A stretch of 64,000 nt of DNA from Mycobacterium sp. shizuoka-1 (GTDB taxonomy: Bacteria > Actinomycetota > Actinomycetes > Mycobacteriales > Mycobacteriaceae). Of this stretch, positions 8,124 through 16,587 are shown piece by piece. A program made the position numbers and the translations under genes. The notes under the pieces are model-generated. The model made no database searches, was not told the DNA's origin, and worked only from the letters and a program-made list of their open reading frames with translations. Positions within the stretch are counted from its first letter, which is position 1, and each line of letters starts with the position of its first letter. The stretch lies in the NCBI RefSeq assembly GCF_002723835.1, contig NZ_BEWG01000026.1, positions 1 to 64,000 of the forward strand, given 5' to 3'.

Positions 8124-8852
8124 ATGGCAACAGGGAATCCACTGCCGATCGTCGGCAGGATTGGTGGTCGTATGGTCGCCCGCGACGCCGTCCTGAGGTG
8201 GGAGGACCGCCGGATCACCGCCGCCGCCAAGAAGCTCGGCGTGCGTGCACCGTCGAGCGGTGACGTGTCGGACCGACGTGAGGCCTTTCTCTGGGAGAAG
8301 CTCGCCTTGGGTACCGACGAGATCCACCGACGATTGCGTCGAGAAGCCGCGCTGGCCGGCGCGGTCGCCAAGGCGGAGGCGCGACTGAGCCGTCGGCGAC
8401 GATTCAGCGTGACCGACCTGTACGTGCCTGCCGGCTCGGCGGCTCGGTTCGTCGAGTTCTACTGGGATCTCGTGCGTCGTAACGACGAGGTCGAACTGCT
8501 GCGTGCCCACCCCGATCATTTCGTCCAACGCATCGGGCCCGATGGCCGGCACGAGGTCTTGGAGACCAACGGGGGAAGTCCGCTGGCCGCCTGGTTTTTC
8601 ATCGATTACGAGGATCTGTCGAAGGTCGTCACGCCGGTCGATCCAGCGTTTCCCGGGCAACTGGCCGGTGTCGCCTACGCCGACGGCGTTGCTGTTGGAG
8701 CCGTCCGCCATCAGTTCCGCGACACCGATGGCGGCTTTCACGCTCGACTCGTTGTCGAGTTCCCGCTGCTGACCTTGGGGCACATGGTTGCCGGGCACCG
8801 TTGGCACCTGGCGTGCGAATTCTCCAACTGGATCGAGGCCGCTCACAACTGA
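8124..8852 (+). CDS. Conserved hypothetical protein
   Basis: 242 residues, soluble, N-terminus rich in Arg and Lys with a probable helical stretch (about residues 60-95: WEKLALGTDEIHRRLRREAAL). The C-terminal 130 residues look like a mixed alpha/beta or lipocalin-like fold (HLVRRNDEVELL is absent; the visible pieces are WDLVRRNDEVELLRAHPDHFVQ and ARLVVEFPLLTLGHMVAGH). I recognise no family. Its promoter overlaps the operator of the divergent TetR gene, so it is probably that regulator's target and responds to the same ligand. Confidence 0.65.
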   Translation: MATGNPLPIVGRIGGRMVARDAVLRWEDRRITAAAKKLGVRAPSSGDVSDRREAFLWEKLALGTDEIHRRLRREAALAGAVAKAEARLSRRRRFSVTDLYVPAGSAARFVEFYWDLVRRNDEVELLRAHPDHFVQRIGPDGRHEVLETNGGSPLAAWFFIDYEDLSKVVTPVDPAFPGQLAGVAYADGVAVGAVRHQFRDTDGGFHARLVVEFPLLTLGHMVAGHRWHLACEFSNWIEAAHN

Positions 8853-8887
8853 CGGCGCCCTCAACCGACACCGAGAAGGGATCGCAC

Positions 8888-9022
8888 AACGCGCAGAGGA
8901 TCGAATTTCCCAGCAACGGTGAAACATTGGTCAGCCGACTCGCTCGGCCCGACGACGCGAGCGGACCGCCCGGCCCCCGCGACCGCGCGGCGTTTGGTCA
9001 AGCGTTACCACCGACTTGCTGA
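8888..9022 (+). pseudogene. Remnant of an alpha/beta-hydrolase N-terminus
   Basis: The frame reads NAQRIEFPSNGETLVSRLARPDDASGP and then becomes proline/arginine-rich and stops. This resembles the first two strands of dienelactone-hydrolase-like alpha/beta hydrolases (pattern IEF.SNGE.LVGRLYRPDD..GP). No start codon fits, and no nucleophile elbow follows. Probably a decayed gene fragment. The likeness is by eye only. Confidence 0.35.
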
Positions 9023-9038
9023 TGCATCGGCGGGGCAT

Positions 9039-9635
9039 TCAGCCTGATGCGGGCACACCAAGAGCTCGCCCGGCCAGGAGCTGTCCGGTCACGGACGCGA
9101 CCCGGTGTCCCAGGTGTTCGCAGGTGCGAAGGTCCGAGTCGTGCACGGCGGTGGCGTCGGCATCGACGTCGGTGGACGCGCCTGCGCCCAGCCAGAAGCC
9201 GAGCCGATTGAGGTCGAATTCGGTTGCGCCGCGCGCATTCCACCCGGCAGGCAGGCCGAGATTGACCCAGTGCATGTGATGCTGGGCGGCGAACACGGCC
9301 AGGGCGCTCAGCGTCTGCAGCTTGTCGCCGGCCTTGGCGCCGGAGTTGGTGAAGCCGGCGCCGACCTTGTCGCGCCAGGTGCCCTCCATGCAGCGCCGCC
9401 CGGTGCGTTCGGCAAAGCCCTGGAATCCTGCCGACACATTGCCCATGTAGGTCGGGCAGCCGAAGATGATCGCGTCGGCGGCGTCGAGCACCGCCCAGTC
9501 GTCGTCGCCGACGGTGTCGACGGCCAGCAGCGTGGTTGCCGCACCGGCCGGTTCGGCTCCACGGCCGACGGCTCGGGCCAGTGTCGCGGTATGACCGAAC
9601 CCGGAGTGGTAAGCCACCGCGACCCGCGGCGTCAC
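9039..9635 (-). CDS. Flavodoxin/NAD(P)H:quinone oxidoreductase family protein
   Basis: 198 residues of WrbA/flavodoxin-like fold. The N-terminal strand and phosphate loop VAVAYHSGFGHTATLA bind FMN phosphate; IIFGCPTYMGNVSAGFQ and HHMHWVNLGLPAGW are the later flavin-contacting loops. Likely an FMN-dependent reductase of quinones or similar acceptors. GTG at 9635 overlaps the SRPBCC stop (GTGA); a GTG three bases upstream is an alternative. Last gene of an ArsR-SRPBCC-flavodoxin operon. Confidence 0.82.
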   Translation of the reverse strand: MTPRVAVAYHSGFGHTATLARAVGRGAEPAGAATTLLAVDTVGDDDWAVLDAADAIIFGCPTYMGNVSAGFQGFAERTGRRCMEGTWRDKVGAGFTNSGAKAGDKLQTLSALAVFAAQHHMHWVNLGLPAGWNARGATEFDLNRLGFWLGAGASTDVDADATAVHDSDLRTCEHLGHRVASVTGQLLAGRALGVPASG

Positions 9636-10138
9636 CACGTCTGTCCTCCATATGTGCTGTCGGCCAGCTCGCGGTAGCGCTGCGGCCAGTCGGGTATCGG
9701 TAACCCGGCCAGGTGGGCGTCCAAGCGGTCGAGGTAGGCGTGCGTGCCGGGCCGGAAACCGTTGGCGTTGCGCACCCCGAGGCCGCGGTGGCTGAACCGG
9801 AGCAGAGTCCCGTCGCCGTCGGTACTCAGCTCGTAGCGCACGACGCCGGGTTCGACGATCCGCTGATTCCACACGTGTTCGAAGACGTGCGGCGGGTCCC
9901 ACACCAGGATCTGTCCGGTCATCCGTTTCTGGTCGTCCGGGATCGGCGGTGCGGTGGGCGTCATCTCGATCGTTCCGCCCTCACGGGCGTCGATCGTGGT
10001 CTCGCCCATCCACTGGGCCCGCTCGATCGGGTCGGTGATCGCGGCCCACACCCGTTCGATGGGATGGGGTAGCCGGCGCTCGAAAGTCAGCACCGCCCGG
10101 TCGTTTTCGATGCTGATCCGGCCCTCGGGGGTGGTCAT
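9632..10138 (-). CDS. SRPBCC (AHSA1-like) domain protein
   Basis: 168 residues of START-like fold. The N-terminus LTFERRLPHPIERVWAAITDPIERAQWMG is the usual AHSA1/SRPBCC opening, and VEPGVVRYELSTDGDGTLLRFSHRGLG is the later strand pair. These proteins hold a hydrophobic ligand in a deep cavity; the ligand is unknown. The start overlaps the ArsR stop by four bases, a pairing (ArsR-SRPBCC) very common in actinobacteria. Confidence 0.85.
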   Translation of the reverse strand: MTTPEGRISIENDRAVLTFERRLPHPIERVWAAITDPIERAQWMGETTIDAREGGTIEMTPTAPPIPDDQKRMTGQILVWDPPHVFEHVWNQRIVEPGVVRYELSTDGDGTLLRFSHRGLGVRNANGFRPGTHAYLDRLDAHLAGLPIPDWPQRYRELADSTYGGQTW

Positions 10139-10449
10139 GAATTCTCCTTCGTGTCGTCGAGGTGGCGCTCCAACGCATCGAGATGGCCGGTCCAGAACTG
10201 TCGGTAGCGTTCGATCCAGCCATCGATGGCAACCAGGCCGTCGGCCCGCAACGCATAGATCCGCCGTTGCGCGTCGGGGCGTACCTCGACCAGTCCGACT
10301 TCCCGCAGGATGCGCAGATGTCGCGACACCGAGGGCTGGGTCAGATCCGGTAGCGCCGCAACGAGTTCCCCGGCGGTGCGGTCACCACCCGCGAGGGTGT
10401 CCAAGAGTATCCGGCGGCTGGGTTCGGCGATCGCCTCGAAGACGTCCAT
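10135..10449 (-). CDS. ArsR family winged-helix regulator
   Basis: 104 residues. The winged helix is complete: VFEAIAEPSRRILLDTLAGGDRTAGELVAALPDLTQPSVSRHLRILREVGLVEVR, then the wing RRIYALRADGL. There are no Cys residues in the recognition helix, so it is not a classic metal sensor; it belongs to the metal-independent ArsR group that sits before SRPBCC genes. It probably represses its own three-gene operon through the palindrome just upstream. Confidence 0.9.
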   Translation of the reverse strand: MDVFEAIAEPSRRILLDTLAGGDRTAGELVAALPDLTQPSVSRHLRILREVGLVEVRPDAQRRIYALRADGLVAIDGWIERYRQFWTGHLDALERHLDDTKENS

Positions 10450-10468
10450 TCAGCCAGTATTGCATTAG

Positions 10469-10480
10469 GCCTATATAGGC
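10469..10480. promoter_or_regulatory. Palindrome GCCTATATAGGC, candidate ArsR operator
   Basis: A perfect 12-base palindrome lies 20 bases upstream of the ArsR start, in the only AT-rich patch of the short gap shared with the thioesterase gene end. Position and symmetry fit an autoregulatory operator. Confidence 0.5.
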
Positions 10481-10491
10481 GCAAGCAAATA

Positions 10492-11277
10492 TTACTGTCG
10501 TTGCACCAGCAGTGTCTGCGCCGAGGTGCCGATGAACCCGTTGCGGTCGAACAGTTCGGCGGTGGTCACGCCAATACCGTCCGGGCCGATCGACCCGCGG
10601 GCTCGGACTGCGAAATCATTGCCCGCGGGCAGTCGGTGCAGATGCACCACGGTGTCGGTGTTCATGTAGACGAACTGTTGCGGATCAAGGGCCGCGCCGA
10701 TGCCGTTGGCGGAGTCAACCACCATCGCCAGGCGCTGCAGTGCGGTGGTCGGCTCGTCATCGACCAGGTTCGCACCCGGCGACATCCAGTACACCGTGCC
10801 CGTCGAACGCTCCTGCTGGGGTCGCCAGTGCACCGAGTCGATGTAGCCACCGGCATCCTTCCAGTGCAGTTCCAGGGGGGCGGTCGGGCCTTCGACCAGG
10901 GGTGGATAGCGGTCGGTGGCGGCGTCGGTGGTGTCTGAGGTGGCCAATGCCCAGGCGGTGACCCGGGCCACGGTCCGCGGTGGGCCGTCCGGGCGCTCGG
11001 CGGCCATCTCGGCCGAGAGCATCGCGATGCGACTGCCCGGCCGGTCCACCCGGGCCCGCACCCGCACCTCGCTGACCGGGATCGCCCCCAGGATGTCCAG
11101 GCTCACCCGCCCGATGCGCATCCCGGGCCGCAACTGCTCCTCGATGGCTTTGGTCAAAAGTGCCAATGGTGGTGAGCCGTGCTGGATTTCGGGAGTCCAA
11201 TTGCTGCGGGTGTGGTCGGTGGAGGCGAAGACCTGGGCGTCGGCATCGGTGCCCAGCCGCCGGTAGTAGCACCTCAC
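10492..11277 (-). CDS. Thioesterase family protein (acyl-CoA thioesterase-like)
   Basis: 261 residues matching the double-hotdog thioesterase family of actinobacteria. Seen: DHTRSNWTPEIQHGSPPLALLTKAIEE near the start (first hotdog, central helix), then GRVSLDILGAIPVSEVRVRARV, and a second half with VYMNTDTVVHLHRLPAG and FDRNGFIGTSAQTLLVQRQ. By family it hydrolyses acyl-CoA; the substrate is unknown. GTG start at 11277 overlaps the nuclease stop (GTGA). Confidence 0.75.
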   Translation of the reverse strand: MRCYYRRLGTDADAQVFASTDHTRSNWTPEIQHGSPPLALLTKAIEEQLRPGMRIGRVSLDILGAIPVSEVRVRARVDRPGSRIAMLSAEMAAERPDGPPRTVARVTAWALATSDTTDAATDRYPPLVEGPTAPLELHWKDAGGYIDSVHWRPQQERSTGTVYWMSPGANLVDDEPTTALQRLAMVVDSANGIGAALDPQQFVYMNTDTVVHLHRLPAGNDFAVRARGSIGPDGIGVTTAELFDRNGFIGTSAQTLLVQRQ

Positions 11278-12119
11278 GCGGCCGGTTCGCCGGCCTGCTC
11301 GGGCCAGCCCGGGTACGGAGGCGGGGTGCCACCGTACGCCGGGCACACCGACTGATGGCTGCACCAGTTGCACAGCTTGGACGGGTTGGGCCGGAAATCG
11401 CCTGTCGCGCCGGCGGATTGGATCGCCCGCCAAATGGCCATCAGCGTCTTCTCGAAGCGCAGCAGCTCGTCGAGCTCGGGGGCGTAGTCCAGCAGCTGGC
11501 CGTCGGCCAGGTAGATCAGCCGCAACCGGGTCGCCAGCACGTCTCGCGAGCGCAGCAGCGCCACGGCATAGAACTTCATCTGGAACAACGCCTTGAACTC
11601 GGCCAGCGCTCGGGCCGCCGGCGGCGCCTTGCCGGTCTTGTAGTCGACCACCCGCAGCTCGCCGGTGCCCGCCACGTCGATGCGGTCGACATAGCCACGT
11701 AGCAGCGTGCCGTCGGCCAATTCGACCTCGATGCGCTGCTCGCAGCTCTGCGGGTCGAACCGGGTCGGGTCTTCCAGGCGGTAGTAGCCGCTGAGCAGGT
11801 CCCGTGCCTCGGCCAGCAGCTGGCCGCGCTGGTCCTCGGTGAACCCGTCGACCAGATCGGGATGCTCGGCCAGCACCCGGTCCCAGGCCGGGTCCACCAG
11901 CGACAGCGCGGTCTGCGGGCCGCGGTCGGCGGCGGGCAGGCCGTAGAGCTGCTCGAGGGCGGCGTGTACCACCGAGCCGCGCAACTGGGCGGTCGACGGC
12001 GGCTCGGGCAACCGGTCCACCGCCCGGAACCGGTACAGCAGCGGGCACTGCTTGAAATCGGCGGCCCGCGACGGCGACAGCGCGGGACGCGGTCGCTCTG
12101 CGGCCCCGGTATCGCTCAT
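11274..12119 (-). CDS. RecB-family exonuclease, PD-(D/E)XK with Fe-S Cys motif
   Basis: 281 residues. N-terminal SPSRAADFKQCPLLYRFR holds the first Cys and is the usual opening of Cas4/RecB-like nucleases. The catalytic core has RGYVDRIDV and VVDYKTGK (Asp and Lys of the PD-(D/E)XK site). C-terminal CNWCSHQSVCPAYGG supplies three more Cys for a probable 4Fe-4S cluster. Thus a DNA exonuclease likely acting in repair; a Cas4 role is not suggested because no CRISPR is present. The M. tuberculosis counterpart (Rv2119, from memory) also sits beside trmI. Confidence 0.85.
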   Translation of the reverse strand: MSDTGAAERPRPALSPSRAADFKQCPLLYRFRAVDRLPEPPSTAQLRGSVVHAALEQLYGLPAADRGPQTALSLVDPAWDRVLAEHPDLVDGFTEDQRGQLLAEARDLLSGYYRLEDPTRFDPQSCEQRIEVELADGTLLRGYVDRIDVAGTGELRVVDYKTGKAPPAARALAEFKALFQMKFYAVALLRSRDVLATRLRLIYLADGQLLDYAPELDELLRFEKTLMAIWRAIQSAGATGDFRPNPSKLCNWCSHQSVCPAYGGTPPPYPGWPEQAGEPAA

Positions 12120-12190
12120 ACGCCGAGCCTAGGACGGTGTGCCGACAAGCGGACGGCACGTGGCGCGGCGAGTCCGCTATGGCAGGCTGA

Positions 12191-13057
<867 letters not shown>

Positions 13058-13128
13058 ACCGCGCCGAAACCGACGTTTCGCCGAAGAAGTGCGAGAAGAG
13101 GCCTGCAAAACGTCGATCTCGACGCGGT
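13058..13128. terminator. Nested inverted repeats between trmI and the DUF503 gene
   Basis: Inner arms CGACGTTT (13071-13078) and AAACGTCG (13108-13115) and outer arms ACCGCG (13058-13063) and CGCGGT (13123-13128) are exact, with equal 7-base gaps on each side. Lying between convergent genes, it may fold in both transcripts as a terminator. There is no U-tract, and the loop is long (29 bases). Confidence 0.4.
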
Positions 13129-13421
13129 CAGTCGTCGCTGCGGTGCAGCCCACGACGCACCGAGAGCAGCTCCACCTCCGGACGCGCGGCCACCAGCCGT
13201 TCGGCGGCGTCGAGCACCTCGACGACATGGGCGCGATCGCCGGCCACCACGGCCACGCCGACACCCGCCCGCCGATGCAGGTCGGGGGAGCCGGTTTCGG
13301 CCGCCGACAGCGTGAAGCGGCGCCGCAGCTCGGCCACGATCGGCCGCACCACCGCCCGCTTGTCCTTCAGCGAGTGCACGTCACCGAGGAGCAGGTCGAA
13401 CTCCAGCCAGCCGATCCACAT
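13128..13421 (-). CDS. DUF503 family protein
   Basis: 97 residues, ferredoxin-like alpha/beta fold of DUF503: MWIGWLEFDLLLGDVHSLKDKRAVVRPIV is the signature N-terminus (pattern LKDKR), followed by the basic RRRFTLSAAETG. Function unknown; in other bacteria such small proteins lie near ribosome-binding factor genes. Same neighbour order (trmI, DUF503, lipoprotein, mpa) as in M. tuberculosis. The lipoprotein gene ends at the adjoining base upstream. Confidence 0.88.
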   Translation of the reverse strand: MWIGWLEFDLLLGDVHSLKDKRAVVRPIVAELRRRFTLSAAETGSPDLHRRAGVGVAVVAGDRAHVVEVLDAAERLVAARPEVELLSVRRGLHRSDD

Positions 13422-14012
13422 TCAGGGCGTCGGTGTGGGACTGGCCGGTGTGGGACTGGCCGGTGTGGGACTGGCCGGACTGGGGGTGGCTGTGGCGCCA
13501 CCGCGGGCATTGCCGAAGGCCAGCAGCATGTCCGCCGTCTCGCGGGACAACTGCCAGCCGCCGCGGTCCTGGTGGAACTCCATCGGGAAGGTGAAGCCGC
13601 CGGGGTTGGCCGGGTTCGACGTGGTGACGTTGACCGAGGCCAAGGCGTCGCCCGGGCGGCGGTCCGACCAGCGGATCTCGGTGGCGGTGAAGGTCAGCGG
13701 CGTAAACCCGCCGTCGCGTAGTGCGGCCGCGAATTTGTCGATGGTCGCGGCGTCGTCCGGTGTGGTGGCTTCGACGAGTTGAAGTTTGTCGGCACCCTTG
13801 ACCGCCGGATCGGCCAGTCGGTAGAGCACGTCGGTCAGCACGTCTGGGCTGGGCAGGGCGGTCGCCGTGGGCTCCGGCGGTGCCAGCGCCGTCGACGACT
13901 GCTCGAACGGCCGCTGAGTCGACTTCGGCTCGGCGTGGTCAGAACACCCCGAGAGGCTGAGCGCCGCCACGATCGTGGCGGCGCTCAGAATCCCGAACAG
14001 GGCGTGACGCAT
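13422..14012 (-). CDS. lppK: LppK-like lipoprotein with MTB12-type domain
   Basis: 196 residues. Signal peptide with lipobox LSGC (Cys 23), so it is membrane-anchored outside the cell. The mature domain (ASVNVTTSNP, then FPMEFHQDRGGWQLSRETADMLLAFG) resembles the MTB12/Cfp2 fold of the next gene upstream, so the two are tandem paralogs. The extreme C-terminus is a low-complexity tail of ASPTP repeats encoded by exact 15-base repeats. Symbol assigned by position next to mpa and the lipobox, so tentative. Function unknown. Confidence 0.72.
   Translation of the reverse strand: MRHALFGILSAATIVAALSLSGCSDHAEPKSTQRPFEQSSTALAPPEPTATALPSPDVLTDVLYRLADPAVKGADKLQLVEATTPDDAATIDKFAAALRDGGFTPLTFTATEIRWSDRRPGDALASVNVTTSNPANPGGFTFPMEFHQDRGGWQLSRETADMLLAFGNARGGATATPSPASPTPASPTPASPTPTP
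13431..13475. repeat. Three exact 15-base tandem repeats
   Basis: The unit CGGTGTGGGACTGGC occurs three times without mismatch at 13431, 13446 and 13461, with a decayed fourth copy after it. On the coding strand each unit encodes one ASPTP step in the lipoprotein tail. In-frame repeat length makes copy-number change harmless to the frame, so it may vary among strains. Confidence 0.85.
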
Positions 14013-14023
14013 CCAGCGGCGAC

Positions 14024-14515
14024 TCAGCCGGCCGCTTGCATCAGCGCGAGCGCCGACTGCTTGGTCAGCTGCCAGCCGGTGGGGCTGGGGCCCGCGATGA
14101 ACTGGATGCTCTGGGTGGCCGTCGCGCCGTTGGGCGCGGTCGCGGTGACGTTGGCGGTCGCCGACGGGCCTTCCTGGTCGATGTCGGCCACGGCGAAGCT
14201 CAGCGGGAACAGCCCCTTGGCCGACGCGTTGCTGAACGCGCGGTCTGCGGTGATGCCCTCGATGCGGCCCAGGCCGCCCTCGATGTAGGACGCCTTGACG
14301 CCGGAGAACGACCCGCCGCCCTGGAGGCCGTCGAGGGTGGCGACGAGCTGGCTCTGGAGTTCGGGGGCCGGCGCCTGCGGCAACGGTGCTCCGAAAACGA
14401 CGGGTGCGACCGCCGGTGCTACCGGCGAGCTGAATGCAACCGACGTCACACCGGCGGCGGCACCACCGACGATCGCGGCGGCGGCAACGCCGGTGGCTAG
14501 CAGTTTCAGGGTCAC
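14024..14515 (-). CDS. Low-molecular-weight antigen MTB12/Cfp2 family secreted protein
   Basis: 163 residues with a Sec signal peptide (about residues 1-33, Ala-rich core [12 protein letters not shown], no lipobox Cys). The mature protein begins with PVVFGAPLP, shared with M. tuberculosis MTB12 (Rv2376c), and ends [15 protein letters not shown], matching its tail. The fold is a cystatin/NTF2-like single domain; molecular role unknown although the family is abundantly secreted and antigenic. A likely sigma-A promoter lies 34 bases upstream of the start. Confidence 0.8.
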   Translation of the reverse strand: MTLKLLATGVAAAAIVGGAAAGVTSVAFSSPVAPAVAPVVFGAPLPQAPAPELQSQLVATLDGLQGGGSFSGVKASYIEGGLGRIEGITADRAFSNASAKGLFPLSFAVADIDQEGPSATANVTATAPNGATATQSIQFIAGPSPTGWQLTKQSALALMQAAG

Positions 14516-14548
14516 GGCTGTCCTCTCGATCTGCCCGACTCATCGAAA

Positions 14549-14575
14549 AGATTAACAGTGTTGCCAGTGTGTCGA
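14549..14575 (-). promoter_or_regulatory. Candidate sigma-A promoter for the MTB12-like gene
   Basis: Read on the minus strand: TCGACA (14575-14570, five of six to TTGACA), a 15-base spacer, then TAATCT (14554-14549, fits TANNNT). Transcript would start about 25 bases before the ATG. The spacer is two bases short of ideal. Confidence 0.4.
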
Positions 14576-14610
14576 CATTCCCCGAACGCACATGATCGTG
14601 GTTGGGCCGG

Positions 14611-14616
14611 TAGCGT
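14611..14616 (+). promoter_or_regulatory. Candidate -10 for mpa
   Basis: TAGCGT fits TANNNT and lies 46 bases before the mpa ATG, with GAGAGGAG as ribosome site in between. No convincing -35 seen. Confidence 0.3.
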
Positions 14617-14662
14617 TGAGGTATCCACCGCACCAACTCTCGGTGTGGGAGAGGAGCGCAAG

Positions 14663-16465
14663 ATGAGTGAGGCACAAGACCCACAACTGTCTAGCGAGGA
14701 TGCAGCCGAGTTGGAGGAGCTGCGCCGCGAGGCGTCGCTCCTGCGAGACCAGCTCGAGGCACTCGGCGCGCCCGGCGGCATGCGCAGCGCCCGGGACGTC
14801 CACCAGCTCGAGGCCCGCATCGACTCTCTGGCAGCGCGCAATGCGAAGCTGATGGACACCCTCAAGGAGGCCCGCCAGCAGCTGCTCGCCCTGCGCGAAG
14901 AGGTTGACCGGCTGGGTCAGCCGCCGAGCGGATACGGCGTGCTTCTGGGCTCCCACGAGGACGACACGGTGGACGTGTTCACCTCGGGCCGCAAGATGCG
15001 GCTGACCTGCTCGCCGAACATCGACGTCAAGGTTCTCAAGAAGGGCCAGACCGTCCGGCTCAACGAAGCCTTGACCGTGGTCGAGGCCGGCACGTACGAG
15101 TCGGTCGGCGAGATCAGCACGCTGCGCGAGATCCTGGCCGACGGCCATCGCGCGCTGGTGGTCGGGCACGCCGACGAGGAACGCATCGTGTGGCTGGCCG
15201 AGCCGCTGGTGGCCATCGAGGATCTGCCCAGCGATGTGGCGGAGGCGCTCGACGACGACAACCGCCCGCGCAAGCTGCGTCCGGGCGACTCGCTGCTGGT
15301 CGACACGAAGGCCGGTTACGCGTTCGAACGCATCCCGAAGGCCGAGGTCGAAGACCTGGTGCTCGAAGAGGTGCCCGACGTCGCCTACCACGACATCGGC
15401 GGACTGACCCGGCAGATCGAGCAGATCCGCGACGCTGTCGAACTGCCGTTCCTGCACAAGGAGCTCTACCGCGAGTACGCGCTGCGGCCGCCCAAGGGTG
15501 TGCTGCTCTACGGCCCGCCCGGCTGCGGTAAGACGCTGATCGCCAAGGCGGTGGCCAACTCGCTGGCCAAGAAGATGGCCGAGGTGCGCGGCGACGACGC
15601 CCGTGAGGCGAAGTCGTACTTCCTCAACATCAAGGGTCCGGAGCTGCTGAACAAGTTCGTCGGTGAGACCGAACGGCACATCCGGCTGATCTTCCAGCGA
15701 GCCCGCGAAAAGGCTTCCGAGGGAACGCCGGTCATCGTGTTCTTCGACGAGATGGACTCGATCTTCCGCACCCGCGGCACCGGCGTGAGCTCGGACGTGG
15801 AGACCACGGTCGTGCCCCAGCTGCTCTCCGAGATCGACGGTGTGGAGGGGCTGGAGAACGTCATCGTGATCGGCGCCTCCAACCGCGAGGACATGATCGA
15901 CCCGGCGATCCTGCGGCCCGGCCGCCTCGACGTCAAGATCAAGATCGAACGGCCGGATGCCGAAGCGGCACTGGACATCTTCAGCAAGTACCTCACCGAG
16001 GACCTGCCGGTGCACGCCGACGATCTGGCCGAGTTCGACGGCGACCGAGGGCTGTGCATCAGGGCGATGATCGAGAAGGTCGTCGACCGGATGTACGCCG
16101 AGATCGACGACAACCGCTTCCTGGAAGTCACGTACGCCAACGGTGACAAAGAAGTCATGTACTTCAAGGACTTCAACTCCGGCGCGATGATTCAGAACGT
16201 CGTCGACCGGGCCAAGAAGTACGCGATCAAGTCGGTGCTCGAAACCGGTCAGAAGGGCTTGCGCATCCAGCACCTGCTCGACTCGATCGTCGACGAGTTC
16301 GCCGAGAACGAGGATCTGCCCAACACCACCAATCCCGATGACTGGGCCCGGATCTCGGGCAAGAAGGGCGAGCGGATCGTCTACATCCGCACGCTGGTCA
16401 CCGGCAAGAGCAGCAGTGCAAGCCGCGCGATCGACACCGAGAGCAACCTGGGCCAGTACCTCTGA
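14663..16465 (+). CDS. mpa: Proteasome-associated ATPase Mpa (ARC)
   Basis: 600 residues. Hexameric AAA+ unfoldase that recognises pupylated proteins and feeds them to the PrcBA core. In order: N-terminal coiled coil (about 15-75, [18 protein letters not shown], then [22 protein letters not shown]), which binds Pup; OB domains (~75-225); AAA+ domain with Walker A GPPGCGKT starting at 284 and Walker [11 protein letters not shown]; and the C-terminal GQYL tail that docks into the proteasome. ATG at 14663 follows GAGAGGAG; an in-frame start 105 bases upstream would add unconserved sequence. Nearly identical to the M. tuberculosis protein outside the first 30 residues. Confidence 0.97.
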   Translation: MSEAQDPQLSSEDAAELEELRREASLLRDQLEALGAPGGMRSARDVHQLEARIDSLAARNAKLMDTLKEARQQLLALREEVDRLGQPPSGYGVLLGSHEDDTVDVFTSGRKMRLTCSPNIDVKVLKKGQTVRLNEALTVVEAGTYESVGEISTLREILADGHRALVVGHADEERIVWLAEPLVAIEDLPSDVAEALDDDNRPRKLRPGDSLLVDTKAGYAFERIPKAEVEDLVLEEVPDVAYHDIGGLTRQIEQIRDAVELPFLHKELYREYALRPPKGVLLYGPPGCGKTLIAKAVANSLAKKMAEVRGDDAREAKSYFLNIKGPELLNKFVGETERHIRLIFQRAREKASEGTPVIVFFDEMDSIFRTRGTGVSSDVETTVVPQLLSEIDGVEGLENVIVIGASNREDMIDPAILRPGRLDVKIKIERPDAEAALDIFSKYLTEDLPVHADDLAEFDGDRGLCIRAMIEKVVDRMYAEIDDNRFLEVTYANGDKEVMYFKDFNSGAMIQNVVDRAKKYAIKSVLETGQKGLRIQHLLDSIVDEFAENEDLPNTTNPDDWARISGKKGERIVYIRTLVTGKSSSASRAIDTESNLGQYL

Positions 16466-16494
16466 CCGGTACCGGCCTCAGGTCGCCTCGGGCG

Positions 16495-16587
16495 TCAGCA
16501 GAGGTGTTGGGCGCCCGCGTTGTAGAAGAACGCGGCGTCCTTCGGTTCGATGCCGTCGGCGGCGGCGTAAATTCGTGACGAATCCGC
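16495..16587 (-). pseudogene. Short coding remnant behind the hypothetical gene
   Basis: Directly after, and in the same frame as, the stop of the 203-residue gene there are 30 sense codons with strong G/C third positions, reading IYAAADGIEPKDAAFFYNAG and ending AQHLC and a stop. It looks like the C-terminus of a lost protein rather than spacer. The family is not recognised. Confidence 0.3.

Noticed and set aside
11274..12119. Cas4 of a CRISPR system
   Set aside because: The RecB-like nuclease has the Fe-S Cys motif, but no repeats or other cas genes are present and the gene is conserved beside trmI.
14558..14662. Upstream N-terminal extension of mpa
   Set aside because: The added 35 residues are not like any Mpa, and a good ribosome site precedes the inner ATG.
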